A stretch of 64,000 nt of DNA, taken from Christensenella massiliensis (GTDB lineage Bacteria; Bacillota; Clostridia; Christensenellales; Christensenellaceae). The stretch is from positions 2,108,001-2,172,000 of the forward strand of contig LT700187.1 in assembly GCA_900155415.1 (NCBI GenBank), given 5' to 3'. This document shows, piece by piece, positions 22,393-32,241 of this stretch; the stretch's first letter is position 1, and each line of letters starts with the position of its first letter. The notes under the pieces were generated by a model. It was not told where the DNA came from, did not search any database, and worked only from the letters and a program-made list of their open reading frames with translations. Both the position numbers and the translations under genes were made by a program.

Positions 22393-23577
22393 ATGCTGCA
22401 GGGAAAAAATATTCTTCTTGGCGTTACGGGTGGCATTGCCGCTTATAAGGCCGCGAGTCTTACTAGTATGCTGAAAAAGACGGGAGCCGGAGTCGATGTT
22501 GTCATGACAGAAGCGGCTACCCGTTTTGTTGCCCCGCTGACATTCGAAACGCTGAGCAAAAATGCGGTAGCGACAGACTTGTTTTCAAGGGAAAGGCCAT
22601 GGGAGGTCGAGCATATTGCGCTTGCGCAAAAGGCTGATCTTGCCATCGTTGCTCCGGCAAGTGCCAATACGATCGCAAAGCTGGCGTGTGGCCTTGCGGA
22701 CAATATGCTGACCACAACGCTGCTCGCATGCACCTGCCCGATATTGATCGCACCTGCGATGAATACGGCGATGCTGCATAATATCGCGACGCAGGTGAAT
22801 TTGCAAATTCTAAGAGACAGAGGCTATATGATTCTGCCGACTGGAAACGGAGAGCTTGCGTGCGGACAATCGGGCGATGGAAGAATGCTGGAGCCGGAGG
22901 GTATTCTAAAAGCTGTTGAGGATCATTTTAAGAATCGGGATGATCTTGCGGGGAAAAAAGTTTTGATTACGGCGGGACCAACACGGGAAGCGTTCGATCC
23001 GGTCCGGTATCTGACAAACAGGTCCTCTGGAAGAATGGGCTATGCGCTTGCAGAGAATGCGGCAGAGCGGGGAGCTGAAGTTATGCTTGTCTCCGGCCCT
23101 GTTGCGATTGAAGCGCCTCCCAAGGCAGACCTCTATCCGGTAGAGAGCGCCGCTGAAATGTATGACCGGGTGATGGAGCTTAAAGAGCGGGCTGACATCA
23201 TTATCATGTGTGCTGCCGTTGCAGACTATGCGCCGGCAAATTGTGCGGTGCATAAAATGAAAAAGCAGGAAAGCATGACTGTTGAGCTTGTGAAGACAAA
23301 GGATATTCTTGCGGAGCTTGGTCGTGAAAAGAAGGCATTTCTTGCCGGTTTCGCGGCGGAAACGCAAAATTTGGAGCAATATGCAAAGGACAAGCTCGTG
23401 CGGAAAAATCTTGATATGATCATCGCAAATGATGTATCTGCTCCGGAGATTGGCTTTGACAGCAGCTATAATGCTGTATCCATTTATAAGAAAAACGGGG
23501 AGACGCTTCACTTGCCAAAGGATACGAAGCGAAAATTGGCGGAAAAAATTCTGACAGAGATTAGGAACAGCATTTAA
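22393..23577 (+). CDS. coaBC: Bifunctional phosphopantothenoylcysteine decarboxylase/synthetase
   Basis: Catalyses two steps to coenzyme A: coupling of cysteine to 4'-phosphopantothenate, and FMN-dependent decarboxylation. The N-terminal CoaC domain shows ILLGVTGGIAAYKA, APASANTIAKLACG and APAMNTAML; the CoaB domain starts about residue 190 with KVLITAGPTREAFDPVRYL and SSGRMG, and contains AAVADYAP. 394 residues from ATG 22393. The ribosome site is weak; a GTG at 22369 inside rpoZ is possible. A terminator follows. Confidence 0.95.
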   Translation: MLQGKNILLGVTGGIAAYKAASLTSMLKKTGAGVDVVMTEAATRFVAPLTFETLSKNAVATDLFSRERPWEVEHIALAQKADLAIVAPASANTIAKLACGLADNMLTTTLLACTCPILIAPAMNTAMLHNIATQVNLQILRDRGYMILPTGNGELACGQSGDGRMLEPEGILKAVEDHFKNRDDLAGKKVLITAGPTREAFDPVRYLTNRSSGRMGYALAENAAERGAEVMLVSGPVAIEAPPKADLYPVESAAEMYDRVMELKERADIIIMCAAVADYAPANCAVHKMKKQESMTVELVKTKDILAELGREKKAFLAGFAAETQNLEQYAKDKLVRKNLDMIIANDVSAPEIGFDSSYNAVSIYKKNGETLHLPKDTKRKLAEKILTEIRNSI

Positions 23578-23581
23578 ACAG

Positions 23582-23613
23582 ATAGCGCGCCTTTAAGAAG
23601 GAGCGCTATTTTT
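23582..23613 (+). terminator. Intrinsic terminator between coaBC and priA
   Basis: Stem ATAGCGC (23582-23588) / GCGCTAT (23603-23609), with an inner CCTT/AAGG pairing, then five T. It sits only 19 bases before the priA start, so it may be partly read through. Confidence 0.75.
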
Positions 23614-23631
23614 GGAAAGGAGGGAAACTGC

Positions 23632-25836
23632 ATGTATGCTGAGGTTATCGTCGATATCTCCCATACACAGGTAGACCGCGTATTTGAATATCGCATACCG
23701 AGCGAAATGGAGATTCGGCCCGGTATGCGTGTAAAGGTTCCCTTCGGAAAAATGAAAGATACAGAGGGGATCGTGATTGGAATCAAGGAGATTTCTGATT
23801 ATGAGCCGGATAAAATACGGGAGATCATAGAACCGCTCGAATCCTTTTGTGCGCTGACGGAAGAACAGATTCATCTGGCGGAATTCATACAAAAAAAATA
23901 TAATACGACTTTGGCGATGGCGCTGCGCTTTATGCTTCCCGCACAGGTGCGGGGGGGGCGCATATCGGCTAAAACGCAAAGAATGGCGCGTCTGATCTTG
24001 AAAGGACAAGAGCTGGAACAGGCTGAGCGTGCGCTTTTAAAAAAAGACGGCAGGCCGAGATCGCCGAAACAGATGGAAGTCCTTACCTTTCTCAAGCATA
24101 ATGGACAAATGGCTCTTCGTGAGCTGAATACATCCGCGGTGCATGCGCTTGAAAAAAAGGGAATACTTGAAATCGTGCGTGCGGAAATAGCGCGGCTGCC
24201 CTTTGAAAAGAGCGTTCCACGTACACGGGATTATGAATTGACGGAAAAGCAGAAGCAAATTTTGGAAGCGATTAGGAACGGAAAACAAAAGCGCTTTTTA
24301 CTGCACGGCGTTACGGGAAGCGGAAAAACGGAGATTTATATCCGCGTCATGCGCGACTGTATTGCAAAGGGAAAAACCGCGATACTTCTTGTACCTGAAA
24401 TTTCGCTGACGCCTCAGACCTATCTTTTTTTGAAGCAGCGCTTTGATGAAGAGATTGCTGTATTTCATTCCGGACTCTCCGCGGGAGAACGGTTTGACGA
24501 GTGGATGAAAGTAAAGCGCGGTAAGGCAAAAATCGTACTTGGGGCACGATCGGCTATCTTTGCGCCGCTTGATGATCTTGGCGCGGTCATTATTGATGAA
24601 GAGCATGAAACAAGCTATAAGGCCGACAATTATCCCAAATATACCGCACATGAGATCGCAGAAGAACGCTGCCGCCTCAGCGGTGCTCTTTTGATTCTCG
24701 GAAGCGCTACGCCGCAGATCGAAACCTACTATAAAGCATGCCGCGGTGAGTATGAGCTTCTCAAGATGCCGAACAGGCTTTTTGGCCTTCAGCTTCCTGC
24801 GGTCGAGATCGTGGATATGTGCGGGGAACTGAAGAAGGGAAACCGCACAGCAATCAGCGGACGATTATATGAGGAGCTTGAACATACGCTGTCTCAAAAA
24901 AAGCAGGCTATGCTTTTTCTGAACCGCAGAGGTTATTCTACCTTTGTCATGTGCCGGTCCTGCGGCTATGTAGTAAAGTGCGGGAGCTGTGATGTGACGA
25001 TGACTTATCACAAGACACAGGATATTTTAAAGTGTCACTATTGCGGACGCACCAAAGTACCGGAAACAGTTTGTCCGATATGCGGAAAACCGCATCTGAA
25101 ATATTTCGGAACAGGAACCCAGCAGATAGAGGAACAGGTCAGACAAATGTTTCCGCAGGCTCGCGTTTTGCGTATGGACCTCGACACTATGACAACAAAA
25201 GGCGCACATCTTGAGTTATTTGAAGATTTTGCCGCGCATAAGGCAGATATCCTGATAGGAACCCAAATGATAACCAAAGGCTTCGATTTCAAGAATGTGA
25301 CCCTATCGGCAGTGCTTGCAGCCGATACGATGCTGAACATACCGGATTACCGCAGCGCAGAGCGTACCTTTTGCCATATCACACAAATTGCCGGACGCGC
25401 AGGCAGGAAAGAGCCGGGCACAGTGATCCTGCAGACCTATAATCCGAAGCATTATGCGATACAGTATGCGAAATATCATGATTACGAAGGCTTTTACCGG
25501 GAAGAGATCGCTATGCGCGAGATGGCACAGCTCCCGCCGTTTTCGACCTATGTGCAGATACAGTTTTCCGGGGAACGGGAAGAGCAGGTAGTGGAAGCCG
25601 TGAAAGATTTCATCAGGAGATTAAAAGCGGTGCTATTGCCCCATAAACGTGGTATAATAAGTATCAGAGCGTCTGAAGCGGCCATCAAAAGGATCAAGGA
25701 TATGGAACGTTACCATATCTTGATTCATCTAAAGAACGATGAAGATTTGATTGGACAGATATATCAGCTGTTTCAGAAGACAAGATATGGCAACGTTTTG
25801 ACCGGTATCGATATCAATCCGGTCAATATGGCGTAA
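23632..25836 (+). CDS. priA: Primosomal replication restart helicase PriA
   Basis: Reloads the replicative helicase at stalled forks. 734 residues: N-terminal DNA-binding domain (about 1-100), Walker A in HGVTGSGKTEIY (about residue 225), DEEH box IIDEEHETSYK, the paired zinc clusters with CRSCGYVVKCGSC, CHYCG and CPICG (about 440-490), and helicase motifs GTQMITKGFDF and QIAGRAGR. ATG 23632 follows AAGGAGGG. Leads the conserved priA-def-fmt-rsmB-rlmN run. Confidence 0.96.
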   Translation: MYAEVIVDISHTQVDRVFEYRIPSEMEIRPGMRVKVPFGKMKDTEGIVIGIKEISDYEPDKIREIIEPLESFCALTEEQIHLAEFIQKKYNTTLAMALRFMLPAQVRGGRISAKTQRMARLILKGQELEQAERALLKKDGRPRSPKQMEVLTFLKHNGQMALRELNTSAVHALEKKGILEIVRAEIARLPFEKSVPRTRDYELTEKQKQILEAIRNGKQKRFLLHGVTGSGKTEIYIRVMRDCIAKGKTAILLVPEISLTPQTYLFLKQRFDEEIAVFHSGLSAGERFDEWMKVKRGKAKIVLGARSAIFAPLDDLGAVIIDEEHETSYKADNYPKYTAHEIAEERCRLSGALLILGSATPQIETYYKACRGEYELLKMPNRLFGLQLPAVEIVDMCGELKKGNRTAISGRLYEELEHTLSQKKQAMLFLNRRGYSTFVMCRSCGYVVKCGSCDVTMTYHKTQDILKCHYCGRTKVPETVCPICGKPHLKYFGTGTQQIEEQVRQMFPQARVLRMDLDTMTTKGAHLELFEDFAAHKADILIGTQMITKGFDFKNVTLSAVLAADTMLNIPDYRSAERTFCHITQIAGRAGRKEPGTVILQTYNPKHYAIQYAKYHDYEGFYREEIAMREMAQLPPFSTYVQIQFSGEREEQVVEAVKDFIRRLKAVLLPHKRGIISIRASEAAIKRIKDMERYHILIHLKNDEDLIGQIYQLFQKTRYGNVLTGIDINPVNMA

Positions 25837-25848
25837 CGGAGGAAAAAT

Positions 25849-26337
25849 ATGGCGACCAGAACCATACTTTTAAAAGACAATCCGAGGCTGCGTAAGATCT
25901 CGCGTCCGGTAACTAAAATCAATAAGCATATTACCGAGCTCTTGGATGATATGGCGCAGACGATGTATGAGGCGCGTGGAGTTGGATTAGCGGCCCCGCA
26001 GGTGGGGGTGCTCAGGCGTGTTGTTGTAATCGATGTCGGCGATGGCCTCATAGAGCTCATCAATCCTGAGATCATACATGCGGAGGGGCAGCAGCGGATG
26101 GAGGAGGGCTGCCTTTCCTTGCCGGATGATGCGGGATATGTGGTGCGTCCTGCTAAAGTAACGGTGCGCGCATTGGACCGCAACGGGGAAGAGCATGAAT
26201 ATACTGGGGAGGAACTGTTAGCACGTGCCTTTGCACACGAAATAGATCATTTAGACGGCATTTTATTTACAGATAAAATGGTAGAGCGCATTGAACCGGA
26301 GGGGCATGAGGAGCATGCGGATGAAAAAGGACTTTAA
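25849..26337 (+). CDS. def: Peptide deformylase
   Basis: Removes the formyl group from new N-terminal methionines. All three motifs are intact: GVGLAAPQVG (about 44-53), EGCLSLP with the metal-binding Cys (about 86-92) and HEIDHLDG (about 128-135). 162 residues, with a charged tail EGHEEHADEKGL. GGAGG precedes the ATG. It overlaps fmt by 17 bases, coupling formylation and deformylation genes. Confidence 0.97.
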   Translation: MATRTILLKDNPRLRKISRPVTKINKHITELLDDMAQTMYEARGVGLAAPQVGVLRRVVVIDVGDGLIELINPEIIHAEGQQRMEEGCLSLPDDAGYVVRPAKVTVRALDRNGEEHEYTGEELLARAFAHEIDHLDGILFTDKMVERIEPEGHEEHADEKGL

Positions 26338-27286
26338 TATCGTTTTTATGGGAACGCCTGATTTTGCCGTTCCCTCCTTAGAAATGCTGATTCGGGAAAA
26401 CTATCATATATCGGCAGTCATTACTCAGCCGGACAGAAAAGCGGGCAGAGGCCATAAATTAACGCCTCCGCCTGTTAAAGCGGCTGCTGAGGCGGCGGGG
26501 CTTCCGGTCTATCAATTTGAGAAAATCAAAGCGCCCGAGGGGGTTGCGCTCTTAAGGGAGTTGTCGCCGGATTTGATGATCACAGCGGCGTTCGGGCATA
26601 TCCTGACGGAAGAGATCCTTTCGCTTCCGCAATATGGCTGTATCAATGTGCACGCTTCTCTTTTGCCGAAATTGAGAGGAGCGGCCCCGATCCAGTGGGC
26701 GATCATCAACGGAGAGAAACGAAGCGGAGTGACGACTATGTATACGGCGCTTGCGTTGGATGCAGGAGACATTCTGGAGCAGGAGGCAGTCGATATCGGA
26801 GAAGATATGACAGCAGGAGAGCTGTATGAAACCTTGAGTGTTCTCGGCGCAGATGTATTGCGCAGAACGTTGGAAAAAATGAAAGCAGGCACGCTTATGC
26901 GCACGCCGCAAAAAGAAGAAGAGGCAACCTATTTTCCGATGTTCAAAAAAGGCTTCGGACAAATTGATTTTAGTAAAACAGGACGTGAGCTCCATGACTT
27001 TGTGCGCGGCACAAACCCCGCGCCCGGAGCCTATATGATGTATCGTAATGAGAAAATAAGAGTATACCGTGTATCTGCGCATGACTATTCCGGAAGCGAG
27101 CCGTGCGGAACGGTTTTGTATGCCGATGACAAACGGGGGCTCGGGATCCGCTGCGCGGACGGTTTGGTGACGATCGATGAACTGAAACGAAGTGGAGCAC
27201 GGTGTATGGCCGCGAAAGATTGTATGAGAGGCCGTCCGCTCGAGTCAGGATATATTTTTGAAAAGCAAGGGGAACAACAGGATTGA
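26321..27286 (+). CDS. fmt: Methionyl-tRNA formyltransferase
   Basis: Transfers formyl from 10-formyl-THF to initiator Met-tRNA. The N-terminal formyltransferase domain has FMGTPDFAVPSLEML and INVHASLLPKLRGAAP with the catalytic Asn-His; the OB-like C-terminal domain follows from about residue 205. ATG 26321 is chosen because AGGAG lies 8 bases before it and the protein then opens MKKDFNIVFMGT; the frame continues upstream inside def. 321 residues, usual length. Confidence 0.96.
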   Translation: MKKDFNIVFMGTPDFAVPSLEMLIRENYHISAVITQPDRKAGRGHKLTPPPVKAAAEAAGLPVYQFEKIKAPEGVALLRELSPDLMITAAFGHILTEEILSLPQYGCINVHASLLPKLRGAAPIQWAIINGEKRSGVTTMYTALALDAGDILEQEAVDIGEDMTAGELYETLSVLGADVLRRTLEKMKAGTLMRTPQKEEEATYFPMFKKGFGQIDFSKTGRELHDFVRGTNPAPGAYMMYRNEKIRVYRVSAHDYSGSEPCGTVLYADDKRGLGIRCADGLVTIDELKRSGARCMAAKDCMRGRPLESGYIFEKQGEQQD

Positions 27287-28584
27287 ATGCGCGGCAGGCG
27301 GCGCTTGAGATCGTATCGAATGTGCTGCAAAACGAAAGCTATCTGAACTTGGAATGCAAACGTGTGCTGTCAGGCAGGTGGAGCGTTGAGGATAAGCGCT
27401 TTATTATGGCGCTTGCAAATACTACGATCGAAAACCTGTTTCGTATCGATCATGTACTAAAGCAATTTATTACTGTGCGGCGGGTACATACGGTGATTAT
27501 GAATATTCTGCGTTTGGGCGCGTGCCAGCTTCTGTTTTTTGAATCGGTTCCTGTTTCTGCAGCGGTTAACGAAAGCGTGAAATTAGCGGAAAAAAGCGGC
27601 AAAAAACAGCTAAAAGGCTTTGTGAACGCTGTATTGAGAAATCTATCCAAAAGCTTTGGGAAGATTCATTATCCGGATCGCGACGGCGATCCGGCGGAAT
27701 ATTTTCATGTTTTCTACAGCTATCCCAAATGGCTGTGTAAGAAATACATAAAAGAATATGGCGAAGAACAGGCAGAGCAAATGATGAGCTATACCGGTGA
27801 CCGCTCTCTGACGTGTATACGCTTAAACCGGCTGAAGGCAGGGCCTGCAATTGCTGCGGGATATTTGTCCGGACTGTATTGCGAGGACGCATATTATATC
27901 AAGGGAATGGAAGCGCCGGAGCAAATGCCTGAATTTCGCGAGGGGCTTATCACGATACAGGGAGAAGCATCTCAGGCTGCTGTCTGTGCAGCAGGAATCA
28001 AGCGGGAAGATAAGGTGCTGGATGCCTGTGCCGCTCCCGGCGGAAAGAGCGCTTATGCAGCATGCTTTGCACTGAATGGCAAAATTGTTTCTCAGGAGCT
28101 GCATGAACATAGGAAGGTACTGATTGAAAAAACGTTTGCGCGGCTCGGCGTTGAGAGTGCAGAAGTCTGCCTTGGAGATGCGGCGGTATTCAAACCGGAA
28201 TGGAAAGAGGCATTTGACGTTGTTCTTGCAGATGTACCGTGCAGTGCGCTTGGCCTTTTATATCGAAAGCCGGATATTAGGCTTTTTAAAAAGGAAACGG
28301 ATATTTCAGAACTTGTCCGTATCCAGCGCGCGATACTGGATACCTGTGCAAACTATGTACGGCCAGGCGGCGTTTTGCTCTATTCGACTTGTACGATAGA
28401 CTGGGCAGAGAACGAAGAGAATGTCCGGAATTTTCTGGAACGGCATCCGGAATTTTCAGAGGACAATTTAGCTCCTTATCTGCCGGGAGAATTGAAGGAA
28501 CGCGCCGACGGCGGAATGCTGCAATTATTTCCGCATATCGACAGTATAGACGGTTTTTTCATGGCGAGGTTGAAGAAATCATGA
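27283..28584 (+). CDS. rsmB: 16S rRNA (cytosine-967-C5)-methyltransferase RsmB
   Basis: Methylates C967 of 16S rRNA with SAM. The N-terminal NusB-like RNA-binding domain (about 1-130) precedes the Rossmann methyltransferase, which shows LDACAAPGGKSA for SAM binding, the catalytic cysteines in ADVPCSALG and YSTCTI, and the C-terminal DGFFMARL. 433 residues. It begins with TTG overlapping the fmt stop and ends overlapping the rlmN ATG by 4 bases. Confidence 0.95.
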   Translation: MNARQAALEIVSNVLQNESYLNLECKRVLSGRWSVEDKRFIMALANTTIENLFRIDHVLKQFITVRRVHTVIMNILRLGACQLLFFESVPVSAAVNESVKLAEKSGKKQLKGFVNAVLRNLSKSFGKIHYPDRDGDPAEYFHVFYSYPKWLCKKYIKEYGEEQAEQMMSYTGDRSLTCIRLNRLKAGPAIAAGYLSGLYCEDAYYIKGMEAPEQMPEFREGLITIQGEASQAAVCAAGIKREDKVLDACAAPGGKSAYAACFALNGKIVSQELHEHRKVLIEKTFARLGVESAEVCLGDAAVFKPEWKEAFDVVLADVPCSALGLLYRKPDIRLFKKETDISELVRIQRAILDTCANYVRPGGVLLYSTCTIDWAENEENVRNFLERHPEFSEDNLAPYLPGELKERADGGMLQLFPHIDSIDGFFMARLKKS

Positions 28585-29624
28585 AACGGCCTTTGATCGA
28601 CTATACATACAGCGAATTGAAGGATGAGCTTCGGCACATAGGTGAGAAATCGTTCCGGGCGAAGCAAATTTTGAAATGGATCTCGGAACAGAAACCGATT
28701 GAAGAGATGACGGACCTTTCAAAGGTACTTCGGAGCCAATTGCGGAAAGAGTATGGAGAAGGTTATGCCGAATCGTGCAGGGTGCTTTCTGCCGCAGACG
28801 GAACGAAAAAATATTTGTTCCGTTATTTAGACGGCAGCACGGTCGAAAGCGTATTCATGCCAAAAAATTATGGAAACACGATCTGCGTTTCTACGCAAGT
28901 AGGCTGCCGGATGGGGTGTGCGTTTTGTGCTTCATGCAGAGATGGCCTGAAGCGTAATTTGACTGCCGGAGAGATTTTAGCACAGGTGATCGCTGTAAAT
29001 GCAGAACAAGGGCCCGGGCGTAATATTGATCATATCGTATTGATGGGAATGGGGGAGCCTCTTGATAATTATGACCATGTCGTCCGTTTTATTCGTATGG
29101 TGAATGAACCGGAGGGAATGGGCATAGGACTGCGCGGGATATCCCTTTCGACATGCGGGCTGACAGACGAAATAAAAAAGCTCTCGGAAGAAGGCCTTGG
29201 AATCACGCTTTCTATTTCCTTGCATGCCGCGTCTGATGAAAAGCGCTTGAAAATCATGCCGACGGCCCAAAAATATAAAATCGCTGAAATATTAGATGCA
29301 GCGCGAACGTACTTTCTAAAAACAGGACGGCGTATTATAATAGAATACGTCGTAATAGACGGCTTTAATGATACAAAGAATGACGCCCGCATGCTGAAAG
29401 AGATATTGACGGGGATGAATTGCCATGTCAACCTGATACCGCTGAATGGAAACGATGGGATAACTTTGAAAGCGCCATGCAGGAGAAAAGTATATGCTTT
29501 CTGCAATATGCTGGAGAAGGAAGGGCTTTCAGCGACGGTGCGTAAGTCTATGGGCAGCGATATCGCCGGAGCGTGCGGACAGCTTAGGCAGCAATATGTT
29601 GGCAAAAATGGAGATAGGACATGA
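28581..29624 (+). CDS. rlmN: Dual-specificity 23S rRNA/tRNA adenine-C2 methyltransferase RlmN
   Basis: Radical SAM enzyme that methylates C2 of A2503 in 23S rRNA and A37 of some tRNAs, improving decoding accuracy. The cluster cysteines are CRMGCAFC (about residues 112-119); GMGEPLDNY, SLHAA and the C-terminal GACGQL cysteine that forms the covalent intermediate are present. ATG 28581 gives MKRPLIDYTYSELKD and 347 residues; a longer in-frame extension lies wholly within rsmB and is spurious. Overlaps neighbours by 4 bases on both sides. Confidence 0.96.
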   Translation: MKRPLIDYTYSELKDELRHIGEKSFRAKQILKWISEQKPIEEMTDLSKVLRSQLRKEYGEGYAESCRVLSAADGTKKYLFRYLDGSTVESVFMPKNYGNTICVSTQVGCRMGCAFCASCRDGLKRNLTAGEILAQVIAVNAEQGPGRNIDHIVLMGMGEPLDNYDHVVRFIRMVNEPEGMGIGLRGISLSTCGLTDEIKKLSEEGLGITLSISLHAASDEKRLKIMPTAQKYKIAEILDAARTYFLKTGRRIIIEYVVIDGFNDTKNDARMLKEILTGMNCHVNLIPLNGNDGITLKAPCRRKVYAFCNMLEKEGLSATVRKSMGSDIAGACGQLRQQYVGKNGDRT

Positions 29625-30355
29625 AAGCAGCGGCACTGACACACATCGGAAAAGTAAGAGCGACAAACGAGGATTCTATTTTAGTACACGATCAAAGCCA
29701 GCCTTTTTATATGCTGGTAGCGGACGGAATGGGCGGGCATGCCGCAGGCGAAGTCGCGAGCGGTATGGTGTGCGCTGAGCTTGAGTGCTATATTAGTGGA
29801 TTAGGCTGTTCCGTATTAAGCGAGCTGCAAATCATAGAAGGCATTCGCTTTGTGAATCAACGCCTGATCGAGGCGGTGGAAAAGGATTCGGCGTTGCAGG
29901 GAATGGGAACTACGCTTACCTTTGCGGCCTTTGATGAAGACAAAATCACGATCGCTCAGGTAGGAGATTCAAGAGCCTATCACAAGCGGGCGGAGGATAT
30001 TTATAAGATCACGAAAGACCATACGTATGTTCAGCACCTGATAGACAGCGGTGTTATCAACGAAGGTGCGGCGAAAGACTATCCTTTTAAGAATATTATC
30101 ACGCGCTCTGTAGGCATGAAAGATTTGGAAGTGGATTTGTTTTCCGTGGAGTGGAGCGGAGACGATATTATTCTGTTATGCTCAGACGGTTTGTCAAACT
30201 ATCTGGATAAAGAAATGATGTTTCGTATTTTAAAGGGGCCGAACAGTCTTGAAGAAAAAGCGCAAAAGCTTGTTGATATTGCCTTGGAAAGCGGTGGAAA
30301 GGATAATATTTCCGTTATCCTCGCCCAGCGTACGCAAGAAGGAGGCGCCTTATGA
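29621..30355 (+). CDS. stp: PP2C-type serine/threonine phosphatase (PrpC/Stp)
   Basis: Cytosolic Mn/Mg-dependent phosphatase that reverses PrkC phosphorylation. 244 residues with RATNEDSIL, VADGMGGHAAGEVAS (metal-binding Asp), TTLTFAAF, AQVGDSRAYH, LLCSDGLSNYL and GGKDNISVIL, which are the PP2C motifs in order. Overlaps rlmN and prkC by 4 bases each, giving the standard phosphatase-kinase pair. Confidence 0.95.
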   Translation: MKAAALTHIGKVRATNEDSILVHDQSQPFYMLVADGMGGHAAGEVASGMVCAELECYISGLGCSVLSELQIIEGIRFVNQRLIEAVEKDSALQGMGTTLTFAAFDEDKITIAQVGDSRAYHKRAEDIYKITKDHTYVQHLIDSGVINEGAAKDYPFKNIITRSVGMKDLEVDLFSVEWSGDDIILLCSDGLSNYLDKEMMFRILKGPNSLEEKAQKLVDIALESGGKDNISVILAQRTQEGGAL

Positions 30356-32232
30356 TAGGACCGGATACGGTGCTGGGCGGACGGTACCGCCTGATCGAAC
30401 AAATCGATTCAGGAGGCTCTGCATATATCTATAAAGCGGTGGACGAACTGTCAAAGAAAACCGTGGCCGTTAAGGTGCTGAAGCCTGAGCTTACAGAAAA
30501 TGAAGAATTCGTACAGCGCTTTAAAAAAGAAGTGCAAGCCGCGGCAAAGCTTCGCCATGCGAATATTATTCGTGCCTATGATGCAGGGCTGGATGACGGT
30601 ACCTATTATATCGTAATGGACTTGATCGAGGGAAAAACGCTCAAGCATTTGATCAATGTGAATGGTCCGCTGCCTGTCAAATATGCCGTCGCCGTTGCGA
30701 AGAAAATATGTCTCGCTCTCGAATATGCACATGTAAAAGGATTTGTGCACAGGGATATCAAACCGCATAATGTGATGGTCGATATGACAGGAGAACCCTA
30801 TATTGCTGATTTTGGGATCGCGCGAAATATAGCGCAGAATACGATCACAGCAGAGGAAGGAAGCGTCATGGGATCGGTTCACTATTTTTCGCCGGAGCAG
30901 GCACGCGGCGAACGGGTAGATAAACGCTCCGATATCTATTCCCTTGGAATATTACTATACGAAATGGTAACGGGGAAAGTACCGTTTGACGCGGATACGT
31001 CGGTTGCGATCGCATTGAAGCATATCAATGATCCAATGCCGGATGCAAGAGCGGAAAATCCTGCTGTGCCGGAAAGTATCAATAAAATAATCCAGAAAGC
31101 CACACAAAAGGATAAGCATTTTCGCTATAAATCGGCTTTCAATATGTATGAAGATCTGCAGAGGTGTTTGCTTGAGCCGGATGGAGAATATGTAAAATAC
31201 AGCGAGAGCAAACGCACGCAGCAGCATTTGGAGGAACATGCAAGGCGTTCCAAAAAAAGCATGAAGCGCCTGTTGATGATTTTTGGAGTTGCTGCAGTCG
31301 TTATTTTTGCGATCATTGCTATTGTGAGCGCAGTCATCAATTTCAGTGCAGAAAGGCCGGTCACCCTTCAGGATTTTGTTGGAATGACGGAAAAAAACGC
31401 GGTAGAAGCAGCACAAAAGGTGACGACAGTTCCAACGGTAGTTTATGAGAATTCATCGGAAGCAGAAAAAGGGATCGTAATTCGTCAGGAGCCGGCGGCA
31501 GGTGCGGATTTCAAAAAGGATGACCCGCTTACCCTTATCGTAAGCAACGGAACAGGCTCCGATATTATGCCAAATGTAACAAATATGGATAGAGCACAGG
31601 CGGAGAAAGTGCTGCTCGAAAATGGGATAGAGTGGGACCAAATCGTAGAAGATACGAAGGGAGACGCTCCGGTCGGTTATGTGATCGAACAGCATCCGGC
31701 GGCAGGAGAATCTGTATCTGAGAGCGGAAGTGTTTGGCTCACCGTAAAGGCCTCGCCGGATACGCAAAAGATTTCTGTTCCCAACATACAGAGCATGCAG
31801 CTTGCAGATGCGCTGAACGTGCTGCAGTTAAAAGATTTAAACCTGTTTTTTGTCTATGAGAAAGAGAGCGGTGAAGAAGAAGGTACCGTAATATCTCAGA
31901 ATCCACCTGAAAATACGGAAATATCTGTGAACGATCCGGTAGCGCTGACGATTCCGTCGGCAGATGGAAAACGGTATCAAATGAAAGACGAATTCAGTCT
32001 TAATATCCCAAAGGATGTTACATCGGTGCGGATCGGTGTTCCGGGCAATATCAACGGCGTTCCTGTTTATTATATCATTTACGATACTATCATGGAAGCG
32101 GGCGACCATGTTGTGGAACCGGGTGGGACCGTTTACATCGATTCGGATGAAGAGATTGTTCAGCAGGATGTAGTGTTGTTTCTGAACGACGTCCAAGTGC
32201 GTACCGAAACAGTAGAATTTACAAGGAGGTAA
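30352..32232 (+). CDS. prkC: PASTA-domain serine/threonine kinase PrkC/PknB
   Basis: Membrane kinase that senses peptidoglycan fragments or lipid II and controls wall growth and related processes. Kinase domain residues about 1-270: AVKVLKPEL (Lys), FVHRDIKPHNVM (catalytic loop), IADFGIAR (DFG), YFSPEQARGE. One membrane span lies at about 308-330, followed by three extracellular PASTA repeats (about 335-400, 403-470, 473-540) and an extra C-terminal beta-rich domain of about 80 residues. Its last codons ACA AGG AGG TAA form the Shine-Dalgarno of rsgA. Confidence 0.95.
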   Translation: MIGPDTVLGGRYRLIEQIDSGGSAYIYKAVDELSKKTVAVKVLKPELTENEEFVQRFKKEVQAAAKLRHANIIRAYDAGLDDGTYYIVMDLIEGKTLKHLINVNGPLPVKYAVAVAKKICLALEYAHVKGFVHRDIKPHNVMVDMTGEPYIADFGIARNIAQNTITAEEGSVMGSVHYFSPEQARGERVDKRSDIYSLGILLYEMVTGKVPFDADTSVAIALKHINDPMPDARAENPAVPESINKIIQKATQKDKHFRYKSAFNMYEDLQRCLLEPDGEYVKYSESKRTQQHLEEHARRSKKSMKRLLMIFGVAAVVIFAIIAIVSAVINFSAERPVTLQDFVGMTEKNAVEAAQKVTTVPTVVYENSSEAEKGIVIRQEPAAGADFKKDDPLTLIVSNGTGSDIMPNVTNMDRAQAEKVLLENGIEWDQIVEDTKGDAPVGYVIEQHPAAGESVSESGSVWLTVKASPDTQKISVPNIQSMQLADALNVLQLKDLNLFFVYEKESGEEEGTVISQNPPENTEISVNDPVALTIPSADGKRYQMKDEFSLNIPKDVTSVRIGVPGNINGVPVYYIIYDTIMEAGDHVVEPGGTVYIDSDEEIVQQDVVLFLNDVQVRTETVEFTRR

Positions 32233-32241
32233 AGAAAAATC
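32223..32241 (+). promoter_or_regulatory. Shine-Dalgarno and putative AUC start codon of rsgA
   Basis: AAGGAGGT (32223-32230) is a full anti-16S match. Eight bases later is ATC (32239-32241), in the frame of RsgA and exactly where family members have their initiator Met. No ATG, GTG or TTG occurs in this frame between the prkC stop (32230-32232) and ATG 32353. Confidence 0.6.

Noticed and set aside
28389-28580. Extended N-terminus of rlmN inside rsmB
   Set aside because: No family similarity; ATG 28581 gives the canonical RlmN start and the usual 4-base overlap.
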